Below, piece after piece: positions 36,240 through 48,528 of a stretch of DNA of 64,000 bases; positions within the stretch are counted from its first letter, which is position 1, and every line of letters starts with the position of its first letter. The notes under the pieces are model-generated. The model was given only the letters and a program-made list of their open reading frames with translations. It did no database searches and was not told the origin of the DNA. The translations under genes and the position numbers were made by a program. The stretch comes from Pseudoscleropodium purum (lineage: Eukaryota > Streptophyta > Bryopsida > Hypnales > Brachytheciaceae), in the NCBI GenBank assembly GCA_963969395.1, contig OZ017795.1:20131063-20195062 (forward strand), read 5' to 3'.

Positions 36240-36850
36240 AATCGAAAAAGGTTGTGGCAGACGTCACCTCACAATATGCCCAGACTGAATTTCCAAACCT
36301 AACGGATCCATCTAATGTCTCAAAGAAGAAACTCAATCCACGAAAAAAACTTCCAACCACTTCCAACCATCTCAATCACTACACTAAGCTTCCTCTCACA
36401 AAAATTCTACGGCGAGTCGGGGCCACAGATCACAATAGCTTGTGATAAAAGTCACCACAGAATACCCTCAGCACTAAATTTAAGATCAAACGGATCCAAC
36501 AACTCCTCTTTAAGAACAGTTTCAATCCCCAACCAAGTCTTACCACCACTTCTAACCTTCTCAATCGCAACAATAACCTCCTTCTCTTCTGAATCCTTAG
36601 GTACGTCGAAGATACTGATTACAAAGCTCGTGATAGACGTCACCTCAGAGTGTCCTCCGGATCAAATTCCAGCCCTATCCAAGAACTGCCTCCAACAATC
36701 CCCAACCAAGTCTTACAACAAATTCTAGCCTCCTCATTCACAACAAACTCCGAAGCAAGCTCAGAAAACGAGCTCCGACACACAACTCCAGACACCCTCT
36801 CCAGTGAAAGCGGCGAGAGGTCACAGAAAGTGAAGTAAGCAGCAATCTGA
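36240..36850 (-). repeat. Three-copy tandem repeat, unit about 200 bp, in the FAS1 leader
   Basis: On the minus strand each unit carries a GTGACGTCTATCACGAGCT-like start, then GATTGAGAAGGTTAGAAGTGG, TAAGACTTGGTTGGGGATTG, GGATCCGTTTGATCTTAAATTT and a GTATTCTGTGGTGAC-like end. Units span about 36640-36850, 36430-36640 and 36240-36430, with the start motif shared at each junction. The reading frames differ between units, so this is probably untranslated leader. Confidence 0.7.
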
Positions 36851-36987
36851 ATGGCGCAAACAGTGCTAAACGTTCGCATAACCTGAAACAATCCACACAG
36901 AATTCGCTGGTGGAAAATTTTGAGAAGTGTGGATCCAAGCTTAGGGTTGGTGCGGAAGCGCGCGCAATTTGCATAGTGACAGGGCCG

Positions 36988-37018
36988 TTGGCGGGAGGCC
37001 CGGCCGGAATTTCCCGCC
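36988..37018 (-). promoter_or_regulatory. Two E2F-type sites upstream of the FAS1-like gene
   Basis: TTGGCGGGA at 36988-36996 and TTTCCCGCC at 37010-37018, in opposite orientations and 22 bp apart. The second is a full match to the E2F consensus TTTSSCGC. GCGCGC lies at about 36960. FAS1 is known as an E2F target in Arabidopsis, so S-phase expression is a reasonable inference. Confidence 0.65.
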
Positions 37019-37019
37019 A

Positions 37020-40000
37020 CTCTGTCCTGTTTGAACTTGGAAGGGTGGCAAGTTACTGTGCTGAACTGCTGTTCTTCCTTGGTTGCCTTCTTTTCCTTCT
37101 ATCTGTCGCATTTCTTTTCGGTCAGGTTCTATTTCCTCTGTTACCATTCTCATTTTTCTTTTCTTTTTAATTTCCCTTTTCTTTTTCTTCATTTCGTTCT
37201 TTTCTTAATCACTTTTCTTTCAATTATCCTGGTATTTTCTTTCTATGCTTCTGCTCTTTTTACTCTCTTCACTTCACTCCTTGACACTGACTTTTGAGTG
37301 CCTTATATTATACGATAAAGTAATTGCACCTGAAAATGACTAAAAATTCATTATTAAATTGTAAAAAAAATTGAATTTTGTTGCAGGATAAAGAAAAAGA
37401 TGGAAGATTCTCTTTGCATGTATCTTATGGACTTATGAAAATTGTATCCAACAATCAAGGGTGACATTTCATGCCACATAATTAATTAAAGTTGAAAAAT
37501 GTATATTGGTAAATGCTTTTAGAATTAATTAAAAAATTAGAATTAATTTCAAAAAGTCGATACCTTCATTATAGAAACATTAATAAGGTGGTGAATTTAT
37601 TATTCTAAGATTTATGTATGGCCCATTCTAAAATTTGCACAAGGTCTATTTTCTCATAGTTCATTTTAATTGTAGCATGAATGTATTTGTTTTTCAAATC
37701 CCTCTCCAAGTAATTTTTTAAAAAATTCAATTTTTTTTACTTATTTAATTTTTGCCAATCCTAATAGCCAAGTGCAATGTATTATGAATTTTCAAAGTAT
37801 TGAAATTAGATGTACCAATAATTGACTTGAAGTTCTACTTGGGCTCAAAAGACTTACACTTTAGGTATGAATCACAGTTTTGCAAACATATCCTAATTCA
37901 TCTAGAACCAAGTTTTTTTTAGTGATACAAGTACAAAAAGTAACCATTTACCTTTCTATATTTGGGAGGGGATGGCATTCCTTTTAGTATCCAAGGAGGT
38001 AAGTGGTTAGTTACTTATGGGTATGGCTCAAAAAATCAATGTGACTTTCGGTACTTCATGAGTTTATATTAAGATTGCTCAATATTCTACTTGGTGCATT
38101 GTAGTGAAAAGAGGTTCAAGAATCAACAAATTCCAAATTGCTAATTCAAGGTAGTGGAAACTCAAAATGAACAAGCAAAATGATTGTGCCCAAAATGCCA
38201 ACTTGTAATAAAAGAGTTTTTTTATTGTTGCTGAGAGTTGTGTGCACGTAGAAGACAAAGCAAAGCTATTGACAAATAGCTTGATCTAGCTAGGTGGAAT
38301 GGCCATGTTGATGTTGAACCGGAGTTGGAAGCAATGGGCACAACCTAATTATGATTTGTTTCACATAGTGAAGACACGTGTAAGGGCTGTAAAAAGATGC
38401 TACCACTGCGTTTATGAGGTAAGGTTCTTTTTCTTTTAGGATTTCAAATTTACAGTCATATAGTATACAAAAATATGTCATGATAGGTAGTCATGACTAT
38501 TTTTAATTGCTATAGCTTATCAATCTGGCAATTAGAATAGTCCAACGAGTGCCTTTGTCAATCTCATTGATCTTTCTTATCTACAAATTTCATTGTAGAT
38601 TTTCCATACCAAGGTTAATGCATCTGTCTAAAGGTATTTACAATATAGAGTAACAAAAATGGATATACAATAGGCCTTGCATAAGTTCCATCCTTTCCTT
38701 TGATCTTGCAAGAAGCAATTGCATATGTAGACCTACTCACCTTCAAACCTATGCTTTGAAGATGTAAAAGTTAGTCTTTTAAAGATAAAAAAAATTAATG
38801 AGAATGAAAGCTTTACTCTTTGTAGCTGGGAATCTATATTACAAATTACTCCTTACAAGTTGCAAGTAGATTCTCTCAACCAAATCTCATGTCTCACACT
38901 TAGAACACTTCAAGCCATTTATTTGATTACTACAAATGCATGTGTGATGACTATCATGTAATTCTTTGTGAAGCTTTGTCACTTCATGTTCAAACTTTGT
39001 GCTCACGAAAGATGTGAAGTGGAAACAAAGTAGGTGTGATGTCCAAGTTTGATTGTGAGCACATTGATGTGAGTGCAAGCATGTGGCCTTGTATAGGATT
39101 TAAGCTCTGTCAAAGGTCCTTAAGAATTTCTCTTACGTCAACAAATCCCTAGCTTACATGTCATGCTTTTCTAATGTCACTTTAATTGTTTTTTGTTTCT
39201 TGATTTTGTTGGTTGCAAATGGTACACTTCTATTCATAGGATTGTATATCCACATATTCAAGTGAGTAAAAGTGTGACAACAAAAGTCGATAGACACTTC
39301 AAACTATTGTAAAACTAAGTTAGAAAGTACTCCTTGTTTTTGTTGTTCCAACTACTCAGAAGTTTAGGCCCATCAATAATATTCTATAAGAAGTGCATGC
39401 AAAATTGTTTGTTTTAATATTTGCTTTAAGAGACATTATATTGTTTGATAATTCATCCACAACCACATCTCCTACTCAATTGATTTTCATGGATCACATC
39501 CACAATGCTAATGTATGAGGATTGATTCTTAGCTAAGTTGGTGTGCCTCATCCTTGGAAATGTCGTACACATTGGGATGGTAGTTATAAAAATGATCTAG
39601 CCATAAATTAGTAATAGATGTTTACAAGCTCTTTTCTAACAATGAATTGGCCATTAATTTTTGCAAGTGAATTTTTGAACATGGCACAGGGGGTTTTCTA
39701 CTCAAGATGTGATTTGCCATTTTCAAACAATTTAGCTCATTTTTGAGTCAAATGTCAAATGCCTAGGGATGAAAATGAGGTTAAATTGAAAAGTAAAAAA
39801 GAGGCACAACAAAATGAAGAAGTAATAATTAACACTATTTTAGATTTTAGAGGTCCCTCTCACATAGAATCTTTGCATGAAACCCTACCATAAAATCTCC
39901 ATTTTAAAATGCAATTTTCAATCTCCCCTATTAAAAATAAAAGGACAAACAAGGTGTTTGAAAAATCATTGCTACGCATTGAGCTATCCAACATAATAAT

Positions 40001-42310
40001 CTTAAACATAATTATTTACAAGTTAAAAATGGATTAAAGATGGACAAAATAATAGAGTTCCTATTGAAGGCACATTTACTTTGAAAGATGTAAGAGTGAG
40101 GGAAGCTTTAAATAAAATAAACAGTTTACAAGAATTACAATTCAAACATAGAGTTGAGTCTTATATATGAACAAAAGACAATATTCATAGGTATATAAAA
40201 ATATTTGAAATATAAAGGCAAAAAGAGAGACAACTAAAAAGGAGGATGACAAATGAGGCACATAAGGCATCCTATGATATTTGAGTTGCATGGTAGAACA
40301 CATCAAGAAGAACCACTATAGTTTCTAAAAAGTACATTTAGGGAGGATGGTGTTGAAGAAGATGATGAGGTGTTTGTTTTGAAAGAGATGGGATGAAGTG
40401 ATATTGATGAAATGTATTTAGAATTAGAAACACTTATGATTGAAAAGAATGTTTTGAAAAACTCTAAGCCTTTCCTAATTCAAGAAGATTGAAAGAGTTT
40501 AATTTTGAAGAGAGATAGTAATTAGTAGCAACATTTTTTGTGGTAAAGGACATCATTGGAACACATTGAACCAATCTTTACATCTATAAAAAGGTGTGAC
40601 ATGCAACATTGTTACTTTTGAAGTCATGGCAATGTAAGTTGTTGTTTTGTTTTGTTTTTATTTTATTTTGAAGTTTTATTTGGGAACTAGACTTTGAAAT
40701 TGGAGTATTGTAGAGAGTCAAATTAAAACAATGAAGTATGCAAACACCATTACTTGTGTAGAATAGCAAGCAGAAAAGTGGCAAGCTTGGTGGCAAGTTC
40801 TCCAAATTTTCTCATTTTAATAGTATAGTCATTGTACCTTATTTAATGTTAGGGACTAGGATTCAATTTTTGAAAATTTAAGATCCTACTCAAATCTTTT
40901 TTAGGTAGGTTGAGTTAATATAATTGGCTTCTTCTATTTTCATAAGTCGGATTTTAAAGTCAATAGAGCTTGACTTGTAACCTCAACATTGCACCATTTT
41001 AGAGGTTTTAGAAATGCATGCTTAGACTTCATATCTTGAAAATGTTTGTTATGACATTGTTTAGATTAATAATTTTCTATTTTTCTATTTGCTTACAAAG
41101 GACTAGGTGCAAACCAAAGTGTAGCAGTGGACAAGCAAAGGCACCAACATTGATTACAAGACTTGTCCAACTGAAAAGGGTACGGAGGCAATTGAGTTGC
41201 CACCTTGCAACAAAACATGTTGCACTCCTATGTGCAAACGTGCAAACATGTGGCCATCTTTGATAGTGACTTTGAAATCAAGTATGATTTTATGACGTTC
41301 AAATTCTTCAAAATGCATCTCATTGTTTACAATTGATTTAAGTTGGTTACATTGTCATCCTTTGAGATTTGAAAATGCAATTTGCAAATTGTTTCTTTGA
41401 ATTATGGGATGCAAGTTTGGATGTTTTGGTCTTTGCACTTTTACACATGTTTATTGGTTGATGTGTGAAGTGCAACCTATTTGCTTATTAGTTCCTAGAT
41501 GATTGGGTAGATTTCTTTTGGAGATGAATGATGACAATGGGATCCTTTCAAAACTAAAGTATGTGATTTTCAAACTTTCACATTGTATAAATTTTTCACA
41601 ATTGCTAGGTAGTTCATTGTTTATTCAAATATTTGTATTTGAAGAGTCAAGGTTGTAGTCTATACAAAAGAGCATCTTACAATTTTGGAAGCAAAAGGTT
41701 TAATCTTTGTTTCATTTTTATGTTCTAATTGAAAGGATAATTATTCCAAATGAGGAAGTTATTCACAATGATGATTATTTATGGAGTTGAATCAACCCTT
41801 AAAATACATAAGTTTTTTATGTTGATGTTAGGAACATGACAGGAAGCTAGTTCCTTATTATGCATTTGATTAGATTTTAGTACATGAGATTGAAGTAGAT
41901 ATTGTCTTAAATCCTTGTGATCTATAATTTGGTTGACAAAAACTAAAGGAGAAGAAGCAAAATTGAAGCTCACCTCTGTTCAAGGTTTTAAAGAAGCTGA
42001 AAGAAGAGATGTTGCAGATAGTTTTTATGTTGTTGTTCCTACTGATGTTGTTGGCAAACCTAATTTTAATTGTACTACTATTCTCATTGTAATAAATTCT
42101 TCAATATTTAGCTATTTTGTCTTCATCTATTCAATTGTCCATTTTCAACCATTTTAGTGATGGACAATTTCATCTATTCTAGAATGATGTATCCATTGCA
42201 TCACCATCTAGAAATTCATCCATTGTAGTTGATTTCATCCAATTATATAATAAACTATATTTAATGAAATTCATCCAAATTGTCTTGAATACATCTACAT
42301 TGTTCTTAGC
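37020..42310. other. Long AT-rich gene-free stretch
   Basis: 37070-37300 is pyrimidine-rich (CT/T tracts). From there to 42310 no protein family is recognisable on either strand. A short cysteine-rich reading at 41150-41290 (+) is listed as a finding, not as a gene. The many short ATG frames are chance openings. Confidence 0.5.
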
Positions 42311-42319
42311 AAAATGCAA

Positions 42320-42470
42320 TTTAGCCCTAGCTACTTTGATTCTTAGCCCGTGCTAAACAACAAATTTAGCCCTAGCTAGTAGGATAAAAATGGGGCTAAA
42401 TTTTTTAGCCACTGCTTTTTCAGCTAGTGCTAAAAGAGGATAAAATGGGACTAAATCCCCCTAGTTTAGC
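42320..42470. repeat. Short fold-back sequence rich in TTAGCCC/GGGCTAA
   Basis: TTAGCCCTAGCTA occurs near 42331 and 42365, and the complements GGGGCTAAA near 42391 and GGGACTAAATCCCC near 42448. AGCTAGTGCTAAA separates them. It could form stems and may be a small MITE. No target duplication was identified. Confidence 0.35.
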
Positions 42471-42589
42471 CTCAACTAGATTGCTCAAAGCTTTCAATAT
42501 TAATGTTTCTTTTGCTATTAGTTTTAGTGGATATTACCAAGCTCATTATTGTTGTCAACATTGTAATGCATCTTGTAAAATTTTATATA

Positions 42590-43134
42590 CCTTAAAGTTA
42601 TTCCTAAATATGCTAGATTGTACTAATAATCTAGAAGACAAAAAACCATGTTTTGTGTATGTTCTTTTTCTAAACAATGGTCCAATAGTCTAGAGTAATT
42701 GTTGCCAAACATGCACAATTACAACAACTATGGAGGTTGAATACAGTTCTATTTTTTACAACATTTTAGAAGTCATTTGGATGCACAAGTTGCTCAAAAG
42801 TATTGGACCAACAACTTTCTCCTAGTACAATAATTTTTTTGGATAATTAATGTGCTATTCAATTAGCTTTAAATCTTGACAATCATCATAAGAGTAAATA
42901 CATTGATGTGGAGTATCACCGGGGTTTGTGAGTAGGTTCATTTCAAATAAATTGAAATTCATTACATTCATTCTCATTACAATGTTGCAAATATTTTTAC
43001 CAAGGTGTTTTCTTTTGAATGGTTCAAATTCTTACAAGCTTTTCTTGCCACTTCTAAGATTCTTGATCTTTGTAGTGGGAGATTTGGATTTATTGAAGGT
43101 CAAGAATCTTGACTTAATAAAAGAGAGTGGGGGC
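42590..43134 (+). pseudogene. Remnant of Ty1/Copia RNase H and polyprotein C terminus
   Basis: Plus-strand translation with several frameshifts and stops gives the usual Copia order: a KKPCFVYVLFLNNGPIV segment, a TTTMEVEYSSI segment corresponding to the SSTEAEY active-site region, IWMHKLLKSIG, a degraded D(N/S)-AIQLALN stretch, HHKSKYIDVEYH, and finally YNVANIFTKVFS corresponding to VADIFTK. It is followed by AGAGTGGGGGC (about 43124-43134), which looks like the polypurine tract. The active-site residues are damaged. The element is dead. Confidence 0.7.
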
Positions 43135-44364
43135 TATATTTAGATGGATTCTTCTTTCAAGATTCTATCCAACTCCTCATTTTCATCCATTTAGTTCTTG
43201 CATTCTATTAGTATCTTTGTCTTTTTTTCTTAGAATAGAGTAGTTGTTTTAGTTGTATGTTAAATCACAATAATATTAGAAGGCATTTGGAGCCTCGGGA
43301 AGATTACGAGTTTTTGAGCTTTGAAAATTGTCTCAACCACATAGGAACGTTGCTAGTTGTGTAGTCCAACATGCTCGAGATAGTGCTAGGTCATTTTTGA
43401 AAAAAAGAAAACTTTTTCTTTCAAATTTTTTTGTATTTTGGAAATTTTAATTTTGATTTTTTTGAATTTTTTTTAACAAAGTTGCATTCTTTTATTGCCA
43501 AGCAAACGACTAAGGGAACAAGCTTGAAATGACCATCCTTTGGCCTGAAATGTCTTCTACTATAATTCTATTATACCTTCATATTTGCTTTTATTTTTCA
43601 TGTGCTTTAGCAGCAATAATACTTGCAAGTTGAAATGTTGGAAGATTGATGAATAAAATTTGATTTGCCAATGATATTCTTGTTTGCTTGAGTTAAATGT
43701 TCAAAAGTAAATAAAATTTTTGTTCATTTTCCTTTCCATTCATATGTGAATTGATTCAAAACCTTGCACAAAATCATGAAGTACTAAGTAATCACATTAA
43801 TCACATCATCAAAAAATACGCAAAATTACTCTTTGAACATACTTGGATCTACTTCATACATTTCATGTAGTTTTGATAATAGACACCTCTAATGTGGGAG
43901 CATATTTCCAATGCCTAACTGGACCTCATGAACTTTAGTGTCAAGCTAGTTGTATAGTACAAGTCTATCATGTTGTGCCTCTAGTACCTCCTCTAGCCTC
44001 TAGTATGAAATTTTCTCAAATGTAGAGCTAGAGGCCATGGAGTGTCAATTGGAGGGGTACAATATTGATAAAAAGACAAGGTTTAGGCTATAGTTACTTG
44101 AAACTAGGTTCCTACATTGAGAAATCTTACGTTTTTGCTAGGTTTCGAAGGCAATGGTGATTTTCTATAGTCAAAAGTACGCCTAAGTATGGTAATTTCC
44201 ATCCCGTTGTCAGAAAAAATCTGAAATGTCATATTGATTTCTAGGGAGCTTGAGACTAAGGGCGAGCCCAATGAAAACCAAATGAAGGCGCTTGAAGCTT
44301 TCAGCCCCCTCCAGTTCCCGGCCCTTCGACTGGCCAATGGAAACAGACTCTGAGTCTGTCGTCC
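43135..44364. other. Probable decayed 3' LTR, then AT-rich intergenic DNA
   Basis: Sequence after the polypurine tract should be the LTR of the Copia remnant, but no second copy exists in the window to define it. The rest, up to the GAPA promoter, has no gene. Confidence 0.35.
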
Positions 44365-44648
44365 GGCGTCTCCCGTCCAGTCACCCTGGCGGGGGTGCCA
44401 CGTTTGCGGTTCGCAGCCATCGATGAAGAACGGGCAAATGGACGAAAGGCCGTGAGGGCCCCCCGCGCAGCGAAGTGCCAAGGGGGATAGCGTTATCTCC
44501 ATTCTGAGGCCGCCGGAGCTTCGACTGCAGCCCCGCCCTGATAAGCATTCCTCTGCCTCGCTTTGCAGCTCCCATCCCACCACCAACTCCTGAGCACTGC
44601 CAATTCTTCTCCTTCGCATCGGAGCCTGCAGCAGCTGCGACGCTCGCC
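44365..44648 (+). promoter_or_regulatory. Conserved 5' leader and proximal promoter of GAPA copy 2
   Basis: Aligned to the complement of 18038-18300. It retains GCCACGTTTGCGG (44397-44409) and GATAGCGTTATC (44486-44497). A CCAAT sequence lies just upstream near 44332. Homology with copy 1 fades upstream of about 44365. Confidence 0.55.
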
Positions 44649-46814
44649 ATGGCTGCCACCGCGTTCGCCGCGGCTTCTAGCGCCACCTCTCTCAAGGTAC
44701 GACTCGCTCCTCATGCCTGCATTCCCGCTGTTTCCATGAATGCTAGTCGCATTATGTTAGTCGAGACTGGCCACGGCCAGTCCCATCGAACGTGGGTCCG
44801 CGGTTCTGAGAATGTGGGGAACGGATCTTATCTCGAGAGTCCTGCTGCGCAGCGCTGGGAATTGGCCGAAAATACTCTATATACGATTCATTTCCTACAT
44901 TCTTACGTACTTATGGGCGTTCAGGTGCCCTTGGTCCTGGTATAATCACGATGGTTGGTGAACCTGGGCATTGTGTCCGAGTAGGGATGCAATTCCGCGC
45001 ATTTGGGGACCGGAATCAGGTCTGGATGTATTAAGGTTTCCAGTAAGAAGGAGATGTCAAAATCTGTCCATGCATTTGCCATTCCAGTAGATTGCAAGCG
45101 CTATGGAAATTACGGGGTACTTATGTGGAGCATTCTAGTACCGAGATTGATGCTTCTCTACAATTGAGAGTGATTCGAGTAAGAATGAGGGTGTTCTTTC
45201 CAATTGGTGTCTCAATTGGCCGCGAGATAAGTGTGTTCCACTGTGCTAGCCAATTGCACCATTATCTTACTCTTCTTTGACTTTTTTTCGTCCAGGTTGC
45301 AGGCTCGAATGGATTCTCGGAATTCTCTGGCATGAAGAGCACCAACGCGGTCACATTCGGCAAGCGCTCCGATGACCTCGCCATGATCGTGGCTGCCCAG
45401 TCCGCTGTGGTGCGTTGCGTGTTCCTCGTTCAAATGCTGCAGGCTCAGATGTACCATTGCTTCTGTACTCGTATCGTGCATTGTGATTGAGTTTTTGTTT
45501 ACCCAAGCAAGTAGTCAGATTCATGGAAGACTCGCTCGAAGTATCCTGACAGTAGATTTGGCCTTGATTACCAGGCTGCCAGCTCTGGAGCCTCGAAGGC
45601 CGTGACGGAGGCCAAGATCAGGGTGGCCATCAACGGATTCGGGCGAATCGGACGCAACTTCGTCCGCTGCTGGCACGGCAGGAAGGACTCGCCCCTGGAA
45701 GTCGTTGTGATCAACGACACCGGAGGCGTGAAGCAGGCTTCTCACTTGCTGAAGTACGACTCCATGCTGGGCACCTTCGATGCGGACATCAAGGTCGCAG
45801 GCAACGATGGCATCAGCGTGGACGGCAAGGTCATCAAGGTGGTGTCCGACAGGAACCCACTCAACCTGCCATGGGGGTAAGCTAGTGTCCGATCATCTTT
45901 CTTGCCGTCTTGTACGTAGTGAACTAATGCATATAGCCCGGCATATAGAGTCACAATGGCGGCTTGAGGTCCTTGAACGCATTTGGATGTGACCTGTATG
46001 CTGTTCATCGAAGATCTGTAATATGGTACATTAGCTTTAATATGTATATTGGTGGCATTGCAGGGAGATGAACATTGACCTAGTGATCGAGGGAACGGGA
46101 GTTTTCGTGGATGAGGCAGGTGCGGGCAAGCATTTGCAAGCCGGAGCAAAGAAGGTGCTGATCACCGCTCCCGGCAAGGGCGCCATCCCGACGTACGTAG
46201 TGGGCGTGAACGAGCAGGACTACACGCACGAGGACAAGATCATCAGCAATGCGTCGTGCACCACCAACTGCCTGGCGCCGTTCGTGAAGGTGCTGGACGA
46301 GAAGTTCGGGATCATCAAGGGCACCATGACCACCACGCACTCGTACACTGGCGACCAGCGTCTGCTGGACGCGTCCCACCGCGACCTGCGGCGAGCCCGT
46401 GCCGCGGCGCTGAACATCGTGCCGACTTCGACTGGAGCCGCGAAGGCTGTGGCGCTGGTGCTTCCTCGTCTGAAGGGCAAGATCAACGGCATTGCGCTTC
46501 GCGTGCCTACGCCGAACGTGTCTGTGGTTGATTTGGTGGTGCAGGTGGAGAAGAAGACTTTCGCTGAGGAGGTGAACCAGGCTTTCCGTGATGCTTGCGA
46601 GACGCCTCAATTGAAGGGCATCTTGGCCGTGTGCGACGAGCCTTTGGTTTCAGTGGACTTCCGTTGCACGGACGTGTCCTCGACTGTGGACTCGTCGTTG
46701 ACGATGGTGATGGGTGATGACTACGTGAAGGTGGTGGCGTGGTATGACAATGAGTGGGGCTACTCGCAGAGGGTGGTGGACTTGGCCAACTTGGTCGCCG
46801 AGAAGTGGAAATAG
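44649..46814 (+). CDS. GAPA: Chloroplast glyceraldehyde-3-phosphate dehydrogenase subunit A, copy 2
   Basis: Exons 44649-44696, 45296-45409, 45575-45876 and 46064-46814 give 404 residues, with splice phases identical to copy 1. The motifs are the same: transit peptide 1 to about 55, NGFGRIGR 74-81, catalytic Cys220 in [12 protein letters not shown], and no GAPB-type regulatory tail. Residue differences from copy 1 seen by eye: Lys62 for Arg, Val for Ile in NF(V)RCWHG, Ile for Val before SNAS, Tyr for Met in GDD(Y)VKV, and Val for Ile in NL(V)AEK. Introns 1 and 2 resemble copy 1 closely; intron 3 and the 3' UTR do not. Both copies look functional, so extra dosage or different expression of the same stromal enzyme is plausible. 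Confidence 0.95.
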
Positions 46815-48361
46815 AGTGCACCTGGCGGGTTTTGCTGTGATTGAAGTGGTTATCAGTCAGGGTGCTTTGTAAGTTATGTAATGTTTGATGATGATGATGC
46901 TGGAGAATTTCATGTTGGAAGTTGGCAGAGTAAATAGCTCAGCCGTTCCTGCAGTTTTGATGATTCTGCGTCGTCAATTTGTAACCATTTGTCGAATTAG
47001 CTGAAGCAATACAATTCTGGAACCCCGTTTCCCCTGTAAATTGTTTGTGCTCTTCGTCGGTCCTTGTCATTCGACGTTGGAGGTGCTCATGCCTTAGCAC
47101 TTGGTATTGGCTGTGGTGTGTCGTCTTGTCTTGACTTGGCCATTTTCATGTCTAATCATGTTAGCTGTGGATCGTTAGCGATGATGTGACCTTGATCTCG
47201 GAAGTGGATCTGTCTCTGTAAACTTGTTGCCTACGATCTCTGCCGTGGGTTTGGCTCTTTGTGCCATTGTTAGAGTGATGAGTTAGGTATGCATTTTAGT
47301 AGGGATGAGAGCGGATTTGGTATTTCTTTGAGATTTCATGCTGCAGTTGACTAGATGACGCTGGGAGGTCGAGAAGGTTTTAACTTTTAAGTCATTACAA
47401 TGGTGGTCAAGATTGGATGGTGGAGTGGATTTTCATCACTTTTTCTACTAGGAGAGCCAATGATCAAGTAAAGTCTACCAGTACTCGTCCCAAGGGCAAG
47501 ATTTGAGCATATTTTTCGATTTTGGCCTCTCTTCTGCTTTACTGTTTTTTTCCTGGGCCTGTTGTGATTGAGCCTTTTAAAGTTGAAGACCTTGGGAAAC
47601 TTTGAAAACCTAAATGAAATTCTAGTCCTATTTACTGAGAGAACGTTTAAGAGTGGATTTTTTTTTTCATTGGAGGACTCACACTGAATGTTAACAATAC
47701 ATTCTTAACTGAAGTCGACTTGAATTGACACACTATCATTGACTCTTCAGGCTTCTTCAATGCACTAATTGATCAGCGTTGCATCATATCAGGTCATGGT
47801 AATCACCGTAACCATAGATGGAAGACCACATTCACACTTAGCAACGGAGAATACACCACAGTGAAGTAATCAAAGCTTCGTCACTGTTTCGACCTGCTGA
47901 GCCTTCCGGATTGCATCAACATCTCACAATTACTGTTGATCGCACCACTGAACAAAATTATGAAAGTGAGCTCCAAATTAAAAATTTTCACTTCGAGCTG
48001 GACTACTGTTGACGAGAAGTGTAATATGCTAGAACCGCCCATTGTTGACCATGTGAGCCATCTGTTTGGAGTAGTAGAAGGCAATGTAAATTCTTTGGCA
48101 TGTAGGAAGATAGAAATCATGAGGATTGGCAAATTTTTGTGATTTTATTCTTTGAATTCAAATTTCTATGAATTTTGAAAGTGGATAGCTAGTTCAAACC
48201 TATAGCCAACATGTAGAGCCTTCCAATCCCAATCATTCAAGAACTTCTTTTCGCTCTTTATTTTAGGACATGTGTCATGACTTGATTAGTCTTAACTTTG
48301 AAAAAGAGAAAAAACACATTCAAAGCTTTGGTTGAACATTTATCTAGCCTTGATTGGTAAT
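46815..48361. other. 3' flank of GAPA copy 2 and gene-free DNA
   Basis: The first 200-250 bp after the stop are probable 3' UTR (ATGATGATGATG near 46885). Beyond that no gene is supported. Confidence 0.45.
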
Positions 48362-48364
48362 AGT

Positions 48365-48528
48365 CACTAAAAGAAAAGCATGTTGACTCCAACAAAAAAT
48401 GTCATCTGAAATTTGTTGAAAACCTTGTTTCCAATGCCTGGAACGTGCTAGAACGTGCTGAAAATAGGGTTTTCAACAAATTTCAGATGACGGTTTTTTG
48501 TTGAAGCTAACATGCTTTTTTTCTAGTG
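48365..48528. mobile_element. Foldback CACTA-type MITE, 164 bp
   Basis: Begins CACTAAAAGAAAAGCATGTT and ends with the complement of CACTAGAAAAAAAGCATGTT. The arms of about 60 bp pair through GTCATCTGAAATTTGTTGAA, leaving a loop of about 35 bp. The direct repeat AGT flanks it at 48362-48364 and 48529-48531, the 3-bp duplication typical of CACTA elements. It has no coding capacity, so it must have been mobilised in trans. Confidence 0.85.

Noticed and set aside
35792..36445. 217- and 150-residue plus-strand frames opposite the FAS1-like KER region
   Set aside because: Leu/Phe/Ser-rich complements of a Lys/Glu/Arg-rich coding strand, with no family features.
46080..46610. 176-residue minus-strand frame opposite GAPA exon 4, and similar ones at 16254-16589, 46507-46821 and 15755-16126
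   Set aside because: Antisense shadows of the strongly biased GAPA coding sequence, found in both copies for that reason alone.
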